Shown in pieces: positions 24,111 to 32,513 of a stretch of DNA of 34,962 bases (its first letter is position 1; each line of letters opens with the position of its first letter). The DNA comes from Clostridia bacterium (GTDB taxonomy: Bacteria; Bacillota_A; Clostridia; Oscillospirales; CAG-272): contig JAGBRZ010000037.1 of the NCBI GenBank assembly GCA_017632155.1, forward strand, positions 1-34,962, written 5' to 3'. The notes under the pieces are model-generated. The model saw only the letters and a program-made list of their open reading frames with translations, searched no databases and was not told where the DNA came from. The position numbers and the translations under genes are program-made.

Positions 24111-25559
24111 TTAATTGAACTTAAGATCCGCCATAACGGGGTAGTGGTCGCTTGCGTCATCGCTTATCTTATTCGAGAGAACTTTGAAGCAAAGCGCTTG
24201 CATTTCCTTGGTGTACCAGACGAAATCCTCCGAAATTCGGTTGGTTTCGCGTTCGCCGATCTTGTGGAAGGTTCCGTAAGAGGTGCTTCTATTGGCATTC
24301 ACGAGGGCTTTATGCTGTGCATCAAGGTATCCATTCGCTACAAGATAGTTATATCCGCTGTTGGATGATGAGCTGTTAAAGCTTGTGTACATATCACCGG
24401 TAAGAATGACGGGAAGGGGCGATGCATACGCTGATTGCGCATCTGCAACGGCGGCAAGCTGCTCGCGCGCCCATTGGTTCGAGGAACGGCTGTCGGCATA
24501 GTGCGCGGTTGAAAGGATGAATTTTTGATCCTTATAGGAGAAGACCGCTGTGTGCGAGCCGTGGTAGTAGATATATCCCTTGGGATTTGAGGAGCTTGTG
24601 GATGTTTTTTGCGTGGAATAACGCCAAGCGGAGGAGATCACCTCGAGCCCGATGTCCTTGCGGTAGATGATATTCGAGTTGATAGTCTTTCCCTTTATCG
24701 CGTCCGCACCCGCCTCGGGCTTATCCTTGTCGTAGGGAGAGTCGAGGCAAACGTAGTATTCCGAAAGCTCGTTCATAATGGCATCGAAAAATACGGTGTT
24801 GCCGTTGTGGCTTGCGTAAAACTCGTTGGTGGTGATGATATCGGGCATAAACCTGAGGATCATATCGGCAATGTCCTCGCCGCGCGTGACGTTGTCTGTG
24901 TAAACGACGGGCGGGGTCGTGACGTTGGGGTCAAGATAAGGTGCCGCCATATTCCAATGGAATACGCGAAGGTCGGTGCCCTCGGCGCGGGCAATCATAT
25001 TTACTCCGTTTTTGTCTGCCTCTGCGATAATATCGCCGCTGATTATCGAGCCCTCAAGCACGGTGGGGGCCTTCTTGAGTGCTGAGAAATATGCGGTCAG
25101 TTCTTCGGTCAGCTTTTCAAGAGTTGATCTGCCCTCGCCCATAACGACGAGCTTTTCCCCGACAACGCGAACGTCGTAGTATACGTTCGGTCGCGCAAAT
25201 GATGCCCTTACCTCCGCGCTTTCGGCGCGGTTGGTCTTGCCGACGAGTATCTCGCGTTCGGTTTCCTTGGCAGTGTGTGTCTTCACCTGAAGCGTGCAAC
25301 CAAGGGCATCTTTGATGATCTTTCTCAGCTCTTTTGCCATCTCGCTTGATGCCTTTGAGCCGTTATGTATTATTATGTATTCCGAAATATCGACTCCCGC
25401 GATGGAAATGGATAATTCCTCGGGGATGGGCTCGGTAGTTTCTTCGGGCAGAGTTGTTTCTGCCACCGCCGCCGTGGTTTCGGGCGCGGGAGTTTCCACC
25501 TGTGTACAGGATGCAAGGAGGAAGGGAAGAGTTAATAAAATAAAAATCAGTTTTTTCAT
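24111..25559 (-). CDS. Lipoprotein with endonuclease/exonuclease/phosphatase-like domain
   Basis: A 482-residue protein. The lipobox FLLASC (Cys18) is followed by a Thr/Pro/Glu linker (~20-48). Residues ~50-180 (ISEYIIIHNGSKASSEMA, REILVGKTNR) resemble the N-terminal alpha/beta domain found in front of alpha-glucuronidases and related surface proteins. From ~195 an EEP fold follows: VFHWNMA, ITTNEF (metal Glu), STAHYAD, LTGDMYTSFNS (Asp/Asn) and SDHYPVMADL (catalytic His at the C-terminus). It is probably a surface phosphodiesterase or phosphatase acting on nucleic acid, phospholipid or inositol phosphate, which cannot be decided here. It overlaps the GH127 gene by 4 bp (ATGA) and shares its operon. 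Confidence 0.85.
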   Translation of the reverse strand: MKKLIFILLTLPFLLASCTQVETPAPETTAAVAETTLPEETTEPIPEELSISIAGVDISEYIIIHNGSKASSEMAKELRKIIKDALGCTLQVKTHTAKETEREILVGKTNRAESAEVRASFARPNVYYDVRVVGEKLVVMGEGRSTLEKLTEELTAYFSALKKAPTVLEGSIISGDIIAEADKNGVNMIARAEGTDLRVFHWNMAAPYLDPNVTTPPVVYTDNVTRGEDIADMILRFMPDIITTNEFYASHNGNTVFFDAIMNELSEYYVCLDSPYDKDKPEAGADAIKGKTINSNIIYRKDIGLEVISSAWRYSTQKTSTSSSNPKGYIYYHGSHTAVFSYKDQKFILSTAHYADSRSSNQWAREQLAAVADAQSAYASPLPVILTGDMYTSFNSSSSNSGYNYLVANGYLDAQHKALVNANRSTSYGTFHKIGERETNRISEDFVWYTKEMQALCFKVLSNKISDDASDHYPVMADLKFN

Positions 25560-27379
25560 ATTATCGGCATTTCAGTCATACGGAGCTTTGCGCAACCGTA
25601 GGGGTAAAGCTCGATCTCGCGTTCATCCGAGATCGGAGTTCTTGATTCGGGAACCTTGGCGCAGACGTTTTCGTGGCGTTCGGCAAGACCCCACGGGATC
25701 TGCTTCATTTTTGCCGTCAGCGTCACGGGCGGATTTTTTGAGGAGAAGGGAATATCGGAGATGGTTTTTTGATTGAGCTTGAGCTCAAGCGAGGAGAATG
25801 CATAGTTCCACTCCGATTTCGGGATTAATTCATAATCGCAGTAGGGGAATTTGCGCTCGACGCCGTTTCTCTCATATTCGTACATCTTCTTTTCGTACTC
25901 AATGGGAAGCGAGAAGACGAGCGAGCCGCAGCGGACGCTGTGGAGGTTATAGGGACGCTCGAAGAATTCGGGAGTGGTATCGAACTCGATTCGGATAACC
26001 TTCTTTTCTCCCGCTTCGGTTGCAATGTAAACGTGGTCGCCGTGGCGGATGTATCTGTCGTTAACCTTGACGTTCTTTGCAAATGAAGGAATGCGGATAT
26101 AGAGATCAAATCCTTTCTTAGCTTCGGTTGTGTACTCGAAGCTGTTTTCGAAGGGGTAGTTGGTCTTGAGCGTGACGGAATAATCATCGGTTTTAAGCGT
26201 GGACGGTACGGGGACGACCGACATTACGCTGTCACCGTTCGCGTATTCTTGGCGCATAAACGCCGAGAGGGCAAATTTCGGCCAAGCTTGACCGAAGTTT
26301 GCGGTGCAGCATCCGTACTCAGGCTCAAGGCCGAAAAGATGAGCCTCGCGCTTGTTCGTGCCAAAGATGGGCTTGCCGGGGAAGCGGATGCAGGCGATCT
26401 GGTTGCTTTGCTGATCGTACTGATGCGTCCACATATCGTCGCTGATGGTTGCGGGGAGGGCGTTGAAGGCAAGAAGCTCGAGGCGCTCCGCCCACTTGAA
26501 GTCGCCGGTTGCGGCAAAAAGATGCTCGTATGAGTACATCTGCTCGGCAACTGCACAAAGCTCCGTGCCCTGGATCGGCGAAAGACCCGAAAGGCATTCA
26601 TCACCCGTGAAGAGCCCGACGGGAGTGCCGTTGTAGGTGCGGAGGACTTCGGAAAGCTTCTCTGCCGAGTCGGTGTATTCTTCGCCAAGAAGATCGTGGC
26701 TGACCGCCTCGTATTTCAGCATCATACCGAGGTTGACGATGTGGGTTTCATAAGTCCACTTGTCAAGCGGACGCTTCCAACGGTCGGTGAGAGAGGGGTA
26801 ATCCGTGCCCTGTTCCTTTAGGATGCGTGCAAGATCGGAAATCCATTCTTCATCATAGCGTTTTTTGAGGAAATCTATTGCAATAAACGCCTCGAACCAA
26901 CGGGCTTTGCCCCATTTGAAGAGGGTGATCGTTCCCGAAGAGAGCAGATCGTGATAGTTTTTCATCACGCGGTAAAGCACGTCGGGGATGCGCTCGTCGC
27001 GCGAGCATTCGTAGTAAACAACGAGAACCTTCGAGATAAGCTGAACCGCCCAGGAGTCATAGGTGGGGATATTTTCCTCAGCGCAAGGGCATATCCACCC
27101 GCTTTCCTTCTGATAGGAAAGAATTGCATCAATGTACTTCTTCGCACGTGCGATCTTGTCCTCGTCCCCGAGCAGATATGCAAGCGGAATGAAGCCGTCG
27201 AGCCAATAGGGCACGCGCTCCCAACCCTCGGCGTCGCCGCCTATCCACGCGCTGTCGCGCACATCGCGCCATACCTTGTCAAGATTGCCCGCAAGTGACT
27301 CCCCCTGGATCTCAAGCTGACGGCGAAGCCATCCCTCGGGCTTTATTTCGTTAGATGTGTAAAAATTCCATTTCTTCAC
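25556..27379 (-). CDS. GH127-like glycoside hydrolase (beta-L-arabinofuranosidase family, DUF1680)
   Basis: A 607-residue cytoplasmic enzyme with an (alpha/alpha)6 barrel followed by beta-domains. The zinc/catalytic set of the family appears in order: Glu273-x-Cys275 in GTELCAVAEQ, and the adjacent cysteines Cys357-Cys358 in EYGCCTANFGQ, one being the expected nucleophile. Characterised members release beta-L-arabinofuranose; others act on different sugars. No signal peptide is present, so imported oligosaccharides are the likely substrate. The start is a GTG with GGAGG eight bases upstream. It leads an operon with an EEP lipoprotein and a MATE pump, an unexpected partnership. It fits the plant-glycan theme shared with the rhamnosidase and uronate genes. 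Confidence 0.88.
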   Translation of the reverse strand: MKKWNFYTSNEIKPEGWLRRQLEIQGESLAGNLDKVWRDVRDSAWIGGDAEGWERVPYWLDGFIPLAYLLGDEDKIARAKKYIDAILSYQKESGWICPCAEENIPTYDSWAVQLISKVLVVYYECSRDERIPDVLYRVMKNYHDLLSSGTITLFKWGKARWFEAFIAIDFLKKRYDEEWISDLARILKEQGTDYPSLTDRWKRPLDKWTYETHIVNLGMMLKYEAVSHDLLGEEYTDSAEKLSEVLRTYNGTPVGLFTGDECLSGLSPIQGTELCAVAEQMYSYEHLFAATGDFKWAERLELLAFNALPATISDDMWTHQYDQQSNQIACIRFPGKPIFGTNKREAHLFGLEPEYGCCTANFGQAWPKFALSAFMRQEYANGDSVMSVVPVPSTLKTDDYSVTLKTNYPFENSFEYTTEAKKGFDLYIRIPSFAKNVKVNDRYIRHGDHVYIATEAGEKKVIRIEFDTTPEFFERPYNLHSVRCGSLVFSLPIEYEKKMYEYERNGVERKFPYCDYELIPKSEWNYAFSSLELKLNQKTISDIPFSSKNPPVTLTAKMKQIPWGLAERHENVCAKVPESRTPISDEREIELYPYGCAKLRMTEMPII

Positions 27380-27411
27380 GGCTCTTTCCTCCGTTTGATT
27401 TATTTGAGTTA

Positions 27412-27440
27412 ATTATAGCACAGATAACCGACGAAATCAA
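27412..27440 (-). promoter_or_regulatory. Sigma-A promoter of the GH127 operon
   Basis: On the minus strand TTGATT (27435-27440), a 17-bp spacer and TATAAT (27412-27417) preceded by TGC. Confidence 0.85.
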
Positions 27441-27459
27441 TCTTTATCGGGCAAAAAAC

Positions 27460-27488
27460 TTGACTTTAAATAAAAATAGTGATATACT
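27460..27488 (+). promoter_or_regulatory. Sigma-A promoter of the MATE-wecB-cupin operon
   Basis: TTGACT (27460-27465), a 17-bp spacer and TATACT (27483-27488) preceded by TGA. It is divergent from the GH127 promoter, with 19 bp between the -35 boxes. Confidence 0.8.
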
Positions 27489-27523
27489 TATCTATAATTA
27501 AAATATGATATGGAGAAATAAAA

Positions 27524-28894
27524 TTGGCATCAGCGAAAATATCAAAGGATTTCACAAAAGGAAATCTACCAAAGCAGTTATTGCTTTTTACTCTGCCTTT
27601 TATGGCGTCGAACGCGCTTCAGGTGCTTTACAGTACCATTGATATGATAATCGTCGGCGAATACGTCGGAACGCCCGGACTTTCGGCGGTTTCGCAGTCA
27701 AGCCAGATCGTCAACTTTGCAACGATGGTGTGCCTCGGACTCTCAAATGCGGGTCAGGTTCTTGTTTCGCAGGCTTTCGGCGCGGGTAAGAAAAAGGAAA
27801 TGAACGATATAATCGGCACGATGTTCAGCGTTTTGACCATCTTTGCCGCAATTTTGTCGGTTATTATCATTTCCGCGAACAGATGGATAATGGACATTAT
27901 GAATATGCCGTCCGAATCCTATGATATGTCGATCGACTATCTCATCATCTGCACAGGGGGACTTATATTTACCGCGGGTTACAATATGGTTTCCGCCGTT
28001 CTGCGCGGCATGGGTGATTCGAAGCGTCCCTTCCTCTTTATCGGTATTGCATCGGCAATAAATCTTGTGCTCGACCTTCTCTTTACCGGCTTCCTCGGTA
28101 TGGGCGTTGCGGGCGCGGCTTGGGCGACCATAATCGGTCAGGCGGCAGCATTTATCTTCTCGATCTATTACCTTTACAAACGCCGCGAGGCATTCGGCTT
28201 TGATTTTAAGCGCGAAAGCTTCAGAATGCAGAAAAAGTACGTAAAAATGATCGTATCCCTCGGCACTCCGATGGCAATACAGATGGGATGCCTAAATCTT
28301 TCAATGCTTTACGTCAACTCGCTTATCAACGATATCGGTGTTGTTGAGTCGGCAACCTTCGGCGCGGGTGTTAAGATCGACGATATAATCAACAAGATCT
28401 CGCAGGGTATTCAGTATGCGGCGATGCCGATAATCAGCCAGAATATTGCCGCTGGCGAGCAGAAGCGCGCAAAGCAGACGGTATACTGGGCGTGGATATA
28501 TTCAGCCGCGCTGACAGTGTTCTTTATGATACTTTACGTATGCTTCGGCAAGCAGATGTTTATGCTGTTCTCGGACGATCCGCTTGTTCACGAGCAATGC
28601 TCCGTCTTCATCAGCGCGATCCTTTGGATGTTCCCTGCATTTGCCATTGTGCGCGGAAGCGGCGGATTTGTTCAGGGTATCGGCAACGCCAAGCTCAGTA
28701 TGCTTCTTGCGCTCCTTGACGGCGTTGTGCTTCGAATAGGTCTTTCATATCTTTTTGGCATCCATTTTGGATGGGGTTTTTACGGTTTTGTACTCGGCTA
28801 CGGACTTGCACCCTACGGCTTTGCAATTCCGAGTATGATCTATTTCTTCTCGCCCGTGTGGCAGAAGCAGAAAACACTTGCCGATGCGATATGA
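27524..28894 (+). CDS. MATE family efflux transporter
   Basis: A 456-residue, ~12-helix membrane protein. It opens LPKQLLLFTLPFMASNALQVLYSTIDMIIVG and has the second-half match LGTPMAIQMGCLNLSMLYVN, both typical MatE. It is the same subgroup as the 30337-31719 protein but not a close duplicate. The start is a TTG with TGGAG eight bases upstream; there is no better ATG. The stop TGA is one base before the next gene's likely start, so translation is probably coupled to the UDP-GlcNAc epimerase. The pairing with a nucleotide-sugar enzyme hints at envelope or glycan export, but the cargo is unknown. Confidence 0.93.
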   Translation: MASAKISKDFTKGNLPKQLLLFTLPFMASNALQVLYSTIDMIIVGEYVGTPGLSAVSQSSQIVNFATMVCLGLSNAGQVLVSQAFGAGKKKEMNDIIGTMFSVLTIFAAILSVIIISANRWIMDIMNMPSESYDMSIDYLIICTGGLIFTAGYNMVSAVLRGMGDSKRPFLFIGIASAINLVLDLLFTGFLGMGVAGAAWATIIGQAAAFIFSIYYLYKRREAFGFDFKRESFRMQKKYVKMIVSLGTPMAIQMGCLNLSMLYVNSLINDIGVVESATFGAGVKIDDIINKISQGIQYAAMPIISQNIAAGEQKRAKQTVYWAWIYSAALTVFFMILYVCFGKQMFMLFSDDPLVHEQCSVFISAILWMFPAFAIVRGSGGFVQGIGNAKLSMLLALLDGVVLRIGLSYLFGIHFGWGFYGFVLGYGLAPYGFAIPSMIYFFSPVWQKQKTLADAI

Positions 28895-28895
28895 T

Positions 28896-29957
28896 ATGAA
28901 AAAGATAATTGCAGTCTTCGGCACACGCCCCGATGCGGTCAAAATGTGCCCGCTTGTGCTCGAGCTTAAAAAGCGCGAGAGCCTTGAGGTTAAAGTCTGC
29001 CTCACGGGTCAGCACCGCGAGATGCTTGATTCGGTCACAGATGTTTTCGGAGTCAAAGCGGACTACGACCTTTCGGTGATGGGAAAGGCTCAAACCCTTT
29101 CGGAGATTACAACGAAAATAATTGACGGTATAACTCCGATTTTTGAAAATGAAAAGCCTGATCTCGTCCTTGTTCACGGAGATACGGCAACGGCTTTTGC
29201 CTCGGCACTTGCGGCGTTTTATCTGAAGATATCCGTCGGGCACGTAGAGGCGGGGCTTCGCACCCATCGCATCGACTCTCCCTATCCCGAGGAATTCAAC
29301 CGCCGTGCGGTTTCCTTGATCTCAACATACGATTTCGCACCCACCGAGGCGGCGCGGGAGAATCTTGTGGGCGAGGGGAAAGATCCCAATCGCGTTTTTG
29401 TAACGGGAAATACCGTCATCGATGCGCTGAACTTCACCGCAAAAAAAGCACAGACTGACGAAAAGCTACTCCTTCTTACCGCGCACCGCCGCGAGAATAT
29501 CGGCGAGCCGATGAGAAATATTTTTTCTGCCGTCAGTGAGATAGCGCGGAAATATCCCGATTTCAAAATAGTGTATCCCGTCCACCCGAATCCTGCGGTG
29601 AGAAACATTGCCGAGGAAATGCTCGGAGGAGCAGAGAATATCGAGCTTTGCGAGCCGCTTGATCTGCACGAATTCCATTTGCACCTTGCCCGTTCGATAG
29701 TAGTTATGACAGATAGCGGCGGGGTGCAGGAGGAGGCTGCGGCGCTCGGCAAACCGACTCTCGTTCTCCGTGATAAAACCGAACGCACCGAGGGCGGTTC
29801 GCTCATCCTTGTCGGTACGAATAAGGATGACATTGTTTCCGCATTCGACCGCTTGGTTACAGATAAAGATTACTATGAGTCGATAAAAAACGCCCCAAAC
29901 CCCTTCGGTGACGGTAAGGCATCCGAAAGAATTGCGGATATTATTGAAAGGATATAA
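28896..29957 (+). CDS. wecB: UDP-N-acetylglucosamine 2-epimerase (non-hydrolysing)
   Basis: About 353 residues. The enzyme interconverts UDP-GlcNAc and UDP-ManNAc for surface polysaccharide or teichoic acid linkage units. I start it at the ATG at 28896, one base after the MATE stop; an ATG at 28878 would overlap the transporter. Motifs in order: FGTRPDAVKMCPLV, VHGDTATAFAS, GHVEAGLRT, PEEFNRR, LLTAHRRENIG, YPVHPNP and MTDSGGVQEEAAALGKPT. The usual GTRPE reads GTRPD here, a conservative change. It lies between a MATE transporter and a cupin in one operon, with 2 bp to the cupin. mnaA is an alternative name. Confidence 0.93.
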   Translation: MKKIIAVFGTRPDAVKMCPLVLELKKRESLEVKVCLTGQHREMLDSVTDVFGVKADYDLSVMGKAQTLSEITTKIIDGITPIFENEKPDLVLVHGDTATAFASALAAFYLKISVGHVEAGLRTHRIDSPYPEEFNRRAVSLISTYDFAPTEAARENLVGEGKDPNRVFVTGNTVIDALNFTAKKAQTDEKLLLLTAHRRENIGEPMRNIFSAVSEIARKYPDFKIVYPVHPNPAVRNIAEEMLGGAENIELCEPLDLHEFHLHLARSIVVMTDSGGVQEEAAALGKPTLVLRDKTERTEGGSLILVGTNKDDIVSAFDRLVTDKDYYESIKNAPNPFGDGKASERIADIIERI

Positions 29958-29959
29958 AA

Positions 29960-30301
29960 ATGGGACTTGAGATTCTTGAAAATAACGAAAACGGTTATCA
30001 TCCTTTGGTAAAATTCGGCGCTTGGCGAGTTGCCGTGGCTAACCCCTGCGACAAGTGGGTCGAGGGAAAAGTTACCTTTATGGAACGCCATATGAAGACG
30101 GATGAGGTGTTCGTTCTGCTCCGTGGCGAAGCCGCGCTTTATATCGGTGATGGCAGAGAAAAGGTTACGATGGAGATCGGCAAGGTCTATAATGTTAAGG
30201 TTGCCTCTTGGCATAACCTTTGCATGAAGGAAGGCTCGCAGGTGCTGATCGTTGAAAACGACGATACCTGCAGAGAAAATACCGAATATTGTGATTTTTG
30301 A
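29960..30301 (+). CDS. Small cupin-domain protein
   Basis: A 113-residue single-domain protein with a cupin barrel: VTFMERHMKTDEVFVLLRGEAALYIGDG, then VYNVKVASWHNLCM. Metal-ligand candidates are His68-like HMKTDEVF and the later WHN. The protein follows wecB after 2 bp with an AAAGGAT ribosome binding site. Small cupins of this type bind or isomerise sugars or other small molecules, and the neighbour suggests a sugar. The exact role is unknown. Confidence 0.8.
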   Translation: MGLEILENNENGYHPLVKFGAWRVAVANPCDKWVEGKVTFMERHMKTDEVFVLLRGEAALYIGDGREKVTMEIGKVYNVKVASWHNLCMKEGSQVLIVENDDTCRENTEYCDF

Positions 30302-30332
30302 AAAAAGCTCTCCCTTTTTGAGGGAGAGCTTT
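30301..30332. terminator. Bidirectional terminator between convergent operons
   Basis: A 12-bp stem (AAAGCTCTCCCT, 30304-30315, with 30321-30332) has a T-run on minus (A-run 30301-30306) and a TTT on plus. Confidence 0.85.
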
Positions 30333-30336
30333 AGTC

Positions 30337-31719
30337 TTATTTTTTCGATTGAGCCTTGATCAGCTTTTTGAACTTGGAGCGCATCAGTATATAATCGGCG
30401 AGGATGGTGAGGAGTCCGAACAGCCACGCCATCGGGTTGGCAAGGCATACGATAGTAAATCCCAAGGACTCGCTGACAACTGCGTTTGACGTGAGGATAA
30501 CGACGAGCACTGCAACTCCACCGCGTCCGAGAATTTCGGTAAATCCGGAGATCATCGACCAGGTCGTTCGATTTACGGCTTGAAGCACACTCTTGTAGAC
30601 TATCAGTGCCGATACGATAAAGGTGAACGCCGTATTGATGAGTATGTAGCGATATGCGTCGCTTACAACACTTTCGGCTACGTCTTTGCCCGCGATTAGC
30701 ACAATGAATACCTTTCCGAAGGGGATGAGGATGCACGCCGCAAGAATGCACCAGATGATGCACATAAGAAGCGTCTTTTTACTTCCTTCAAGTACTCGTT
30801 TGTAATTTCCCGCGCCGTGATTTTGCGCGGTGAATACCGAAACTGCCGAGCCGAATGCGATCAGCGGCTGAACAAGGAAGTTTTCAATCTTTGATCCTGT
30901 TACCTGTGCCGAAACGTAGGAGTCGCCAAAACCGTTCGTTACGAACTGAACGATAATAGAGCCGACGGAGAGAACCATATTGAGGAACGCCATCGGAACA
31001 CCGATCTTTAAGAGATGACGATCCATTTCGAGGTCGGGGGTGAAATGCTCTTTTCTTACGTGAAGCATCGGGTGTTTTTTTACCAGATAAACGATGCAAC
31101 AAACGCCCGAGATGAGCTGTGCGATAACGGTTGCAAGTCCCGCGCCCGCAGTTCCCATATTGAGAAAACGGATGAGGACGATATCAAGGGTGATGTTGAC
31201 CACGCAGGAAATAACAAGAAAGTAAAGCGGAGTTTTCGAATCACCGAGCGCACGGATCATATTGGAAAGCAGGTTGAAAAGCGCGGTGACGATAAGGCCG
31301 GCGAAGATCCAAACAATATAGCTGTATGCGTTGTCATAAAGGGTTTCGGGGGTGCGCATGATCTTCAGCATGGGGTGAGCGCAAAGCACGCAGATGATGG
31401 ACAGAGCTATCGAAATTATCGCTGAGAGCTTGATGGCTCCCGCAAAGGATCTTTTGACCTTTTCTCCGTCGCCCGAGCCGAAATGATGCGCTGTGACTAC
31501 CGAAAAGCCTACCGTCAGGGATTGGATAGCACCGCTTGCAAACCACACAAGGCTTCCGGTTGAGCCGACTGCCGCATAAGCGAGAGTTCCGACCGTTCTG
31601 CCGACGATAACCATATCAACGACGTTGTAAAACTGTTGAAAAAGATTTCCAAGCAAAAAGGGAATGGCAAAGAAAAATATCCGCTTCAGCGGCGAGCCGC
31701 GAGTAAGATCCGTGGTCAT
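30337..31719 (-). CDS. MATE family efflux transporter
   Basis: A 460-residue, ~12-helix membrane protein. It opens LKRIFFFAIPFLLGNLFQQFYNVVDMVIVGRTVG and has LKIGVPMAFLNMVLSVGSIIVQF at the internal repeat. It is a MatE protein, the third in 9 kb. It forms a single-gene unit with its own consensus promoter. The ribosome binding site AAGGTG lies six bases before the ATG. The substrate is unknown; family members export drugs, flavins, organic cations or lipid-linked precursors. Confidence 0.93.
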   Translation of the reverse strand: MTTDLTRGSPLKRIFFFAIPFLLGNLFQQFYNVVDMVIVGRTVGTLAYAAVGSTGSLVWFASGAIQSLTVGFSVVTAHHFGSGDGEKVKRSFAGAIKLSAIISIALSIICVLCAHPMLKIMRTPETLYDNAYSYIVWIFAGLIVTALFNLLSNMIRALGDSKTPLYFLVISCVVNITLDIVLIRFLNMGTAGAGLATVIAQLISGVCCIVYLVKKHPMLHVRKEHFTPDLEMDRHLLKIGVPMAFLNMVLSVGSIIVQFVTNGFGDSYVSAQVTGSKIENFLVQPLIAFGSAVSVFTAQNHGAGNYKRVLEGSKKTLLMCIIWCILAACILIPFGKVFIVLIAGKDVAESVVSDAYRYILINTAFTFIVSALIVYKSVLQAVNRTTWSMISGFTEILGRGGVAVLVVILTSNAVVSESLGFTIVCLANPMAWLFGLLTILADYILMRSKFKKLIKAQSKK

Positions 31720-31749
31720 AAAAACACCTTGCTTTCAAAATTTTTCTAT

Positions 31750-31778
31750 ATTATAACACGGGCTCTCCCCTTTGTCAA
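31750..31778 (-). promoter_or_regulatory. Sigma-A promoter of the 30337-31719 MATE gene
   Basis: On the minus strand TTGACA (31773-31778), a 17-bp spacer and TATAAT (31750-31755) preceded by TGT. Confidence 0.88.
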
Positions 31779-31822
31779 GCGGATTTGAGTAAAATTTCCA
31801 TTGAAAAATATTTGCAAAAAGC

Positions 31823-31851
31823 TTGCATAATGCAATACATTGTGATATAAT
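31823..31851 (+). promoter_or_regulatory. Toxin-antitoxin promoter with palindrome over the -35
   Basis: TTGCAT (31823-31828), a 17-bp spacer and TATAAT (31846-31851) preceded by TGA. TTGCATAATGCAA (31823-31835) is a perfect 6+1+6 palindrome covering the -35, a good candidate for the antitoxin operator. Confidence 0.82.
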
Positions 31852-31882
31852 ATTATTGAAAAACAAAAAGGAGTAAACCGAT

Positions 31883-32188
31883 ATGTCTAAAACCGCAAAT
31901 GTATTTACAAGAGTAGACCCGATAGTTAAGGAGCAAGCCGAAATCATACTCGGCAAGCTCGGTATTTCAATGTCTACCGCAATGGGAATGTTTTTGCAAC
32001 AGCTTGTATTGCAGAGGGGAATTCCTTTTGACGTAAAGCTCCCGACGGCAGCTCCCGTTGCACTCGGCAATCTCACGGACGATGAGTTTAATTCTCTGAT
32101 GGACTCTGCCGTACACTCTGCCGCTTCGGGTAAATGCGTTCCCTTTGAAGAATTTGATTCTGATATCAGACGGGAACTCGGAATATGA
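31883..32188 (+). CDS. RelB/DinJ-family antitoxin
   Basis: A 101-residue protein. The N-terminal half (KTANVFTRVDPIVKEQAEII, then LGISMSTAMGMFLQQLVLQRGIPFDV) is a ribbon-helix-helix DNA-binding unit of the RelB/DinJ type. The acidic C-terminal part should wrap the toxin. It starts at an ATG after AAAGGAG and overlaps the toxin gene by 4 bp (ATGA), the classic antitoxin-first order. By family knowledge it represses its own promoter together with the toxin, and the palindrome on the -35 supports this. Confidence 0.9.
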   Translation: MSKTANVFTRVDPIVKEQAEIILGKLGISMSTAMGMFLQQLVLQRGIPFDVKLPTAAPVALGNLTDDEFNSLMDSAVHSAASGKCVPFEEFDSDIRRELGI

Positions 32189-32511
32189 AGCAGTGGAATA
32201 TAGCAGTAACACCGGAATTTCGGGATGATATTCGCAACATTCACGCATATATTTCGGGCGAATTACTTGAACCGGCAAGTGCAAATAACGTGACAGACCG
32301 TATATTAAAAGCAGTCGGATCACTTTCGGAATTGCCAATGCGTTATCCTCTTTATGATAAAGAGCCGTGGCATAGGCGCGGCTTACGAAAAATGCCGGTA
32401 GGCAATTATGCAGTATTTTACCTTGCAAACGAGGAGTCAAATACTGTAATTGTACTTCACGTTTTCTATGCGGGACGAAACATAGAAAAATGTCTTGATG
32501 ATATTGAATAA
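32185..32511 (+). CDS. RelE/ParE-family toxin
   Basis: A 108-residue protein of the RelE/ParE fold: VTPEFRDDIRNIHAYISGEL, LSELPMRYPLYD, GLRKMPVGNYAVFYLANEE and VIVLHVFYAGRNIEKCL. The FYAGRNIEKCL end and the GNYAVFY strand are common to ParE/RelE plasmid-stabilisation proteins. Whether it cuts ribosome-bound mRNA or inhibits gyrase cannot be told. It is followed within 2 bp by the palindrome array at 32514-32629. Confidence 0.88.
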   Translation: MKQWNIAVTPEFRDDIRNIHAYISGELLEPASANNVTDRILKAVGSLSELPMRYPLYDKEPWHRRGLRKMPVGNYAVFYLANEESNTVIVLHVFYAGRNIEKCLDDIE

Positions 32512-32513
32512 AA

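Noticed and set aside
22710..31719. Recent tandem amplification of MATE genes
   Set aside because: The three proteins differ clearly in sequence and lie in separate units. They look like independent family members.
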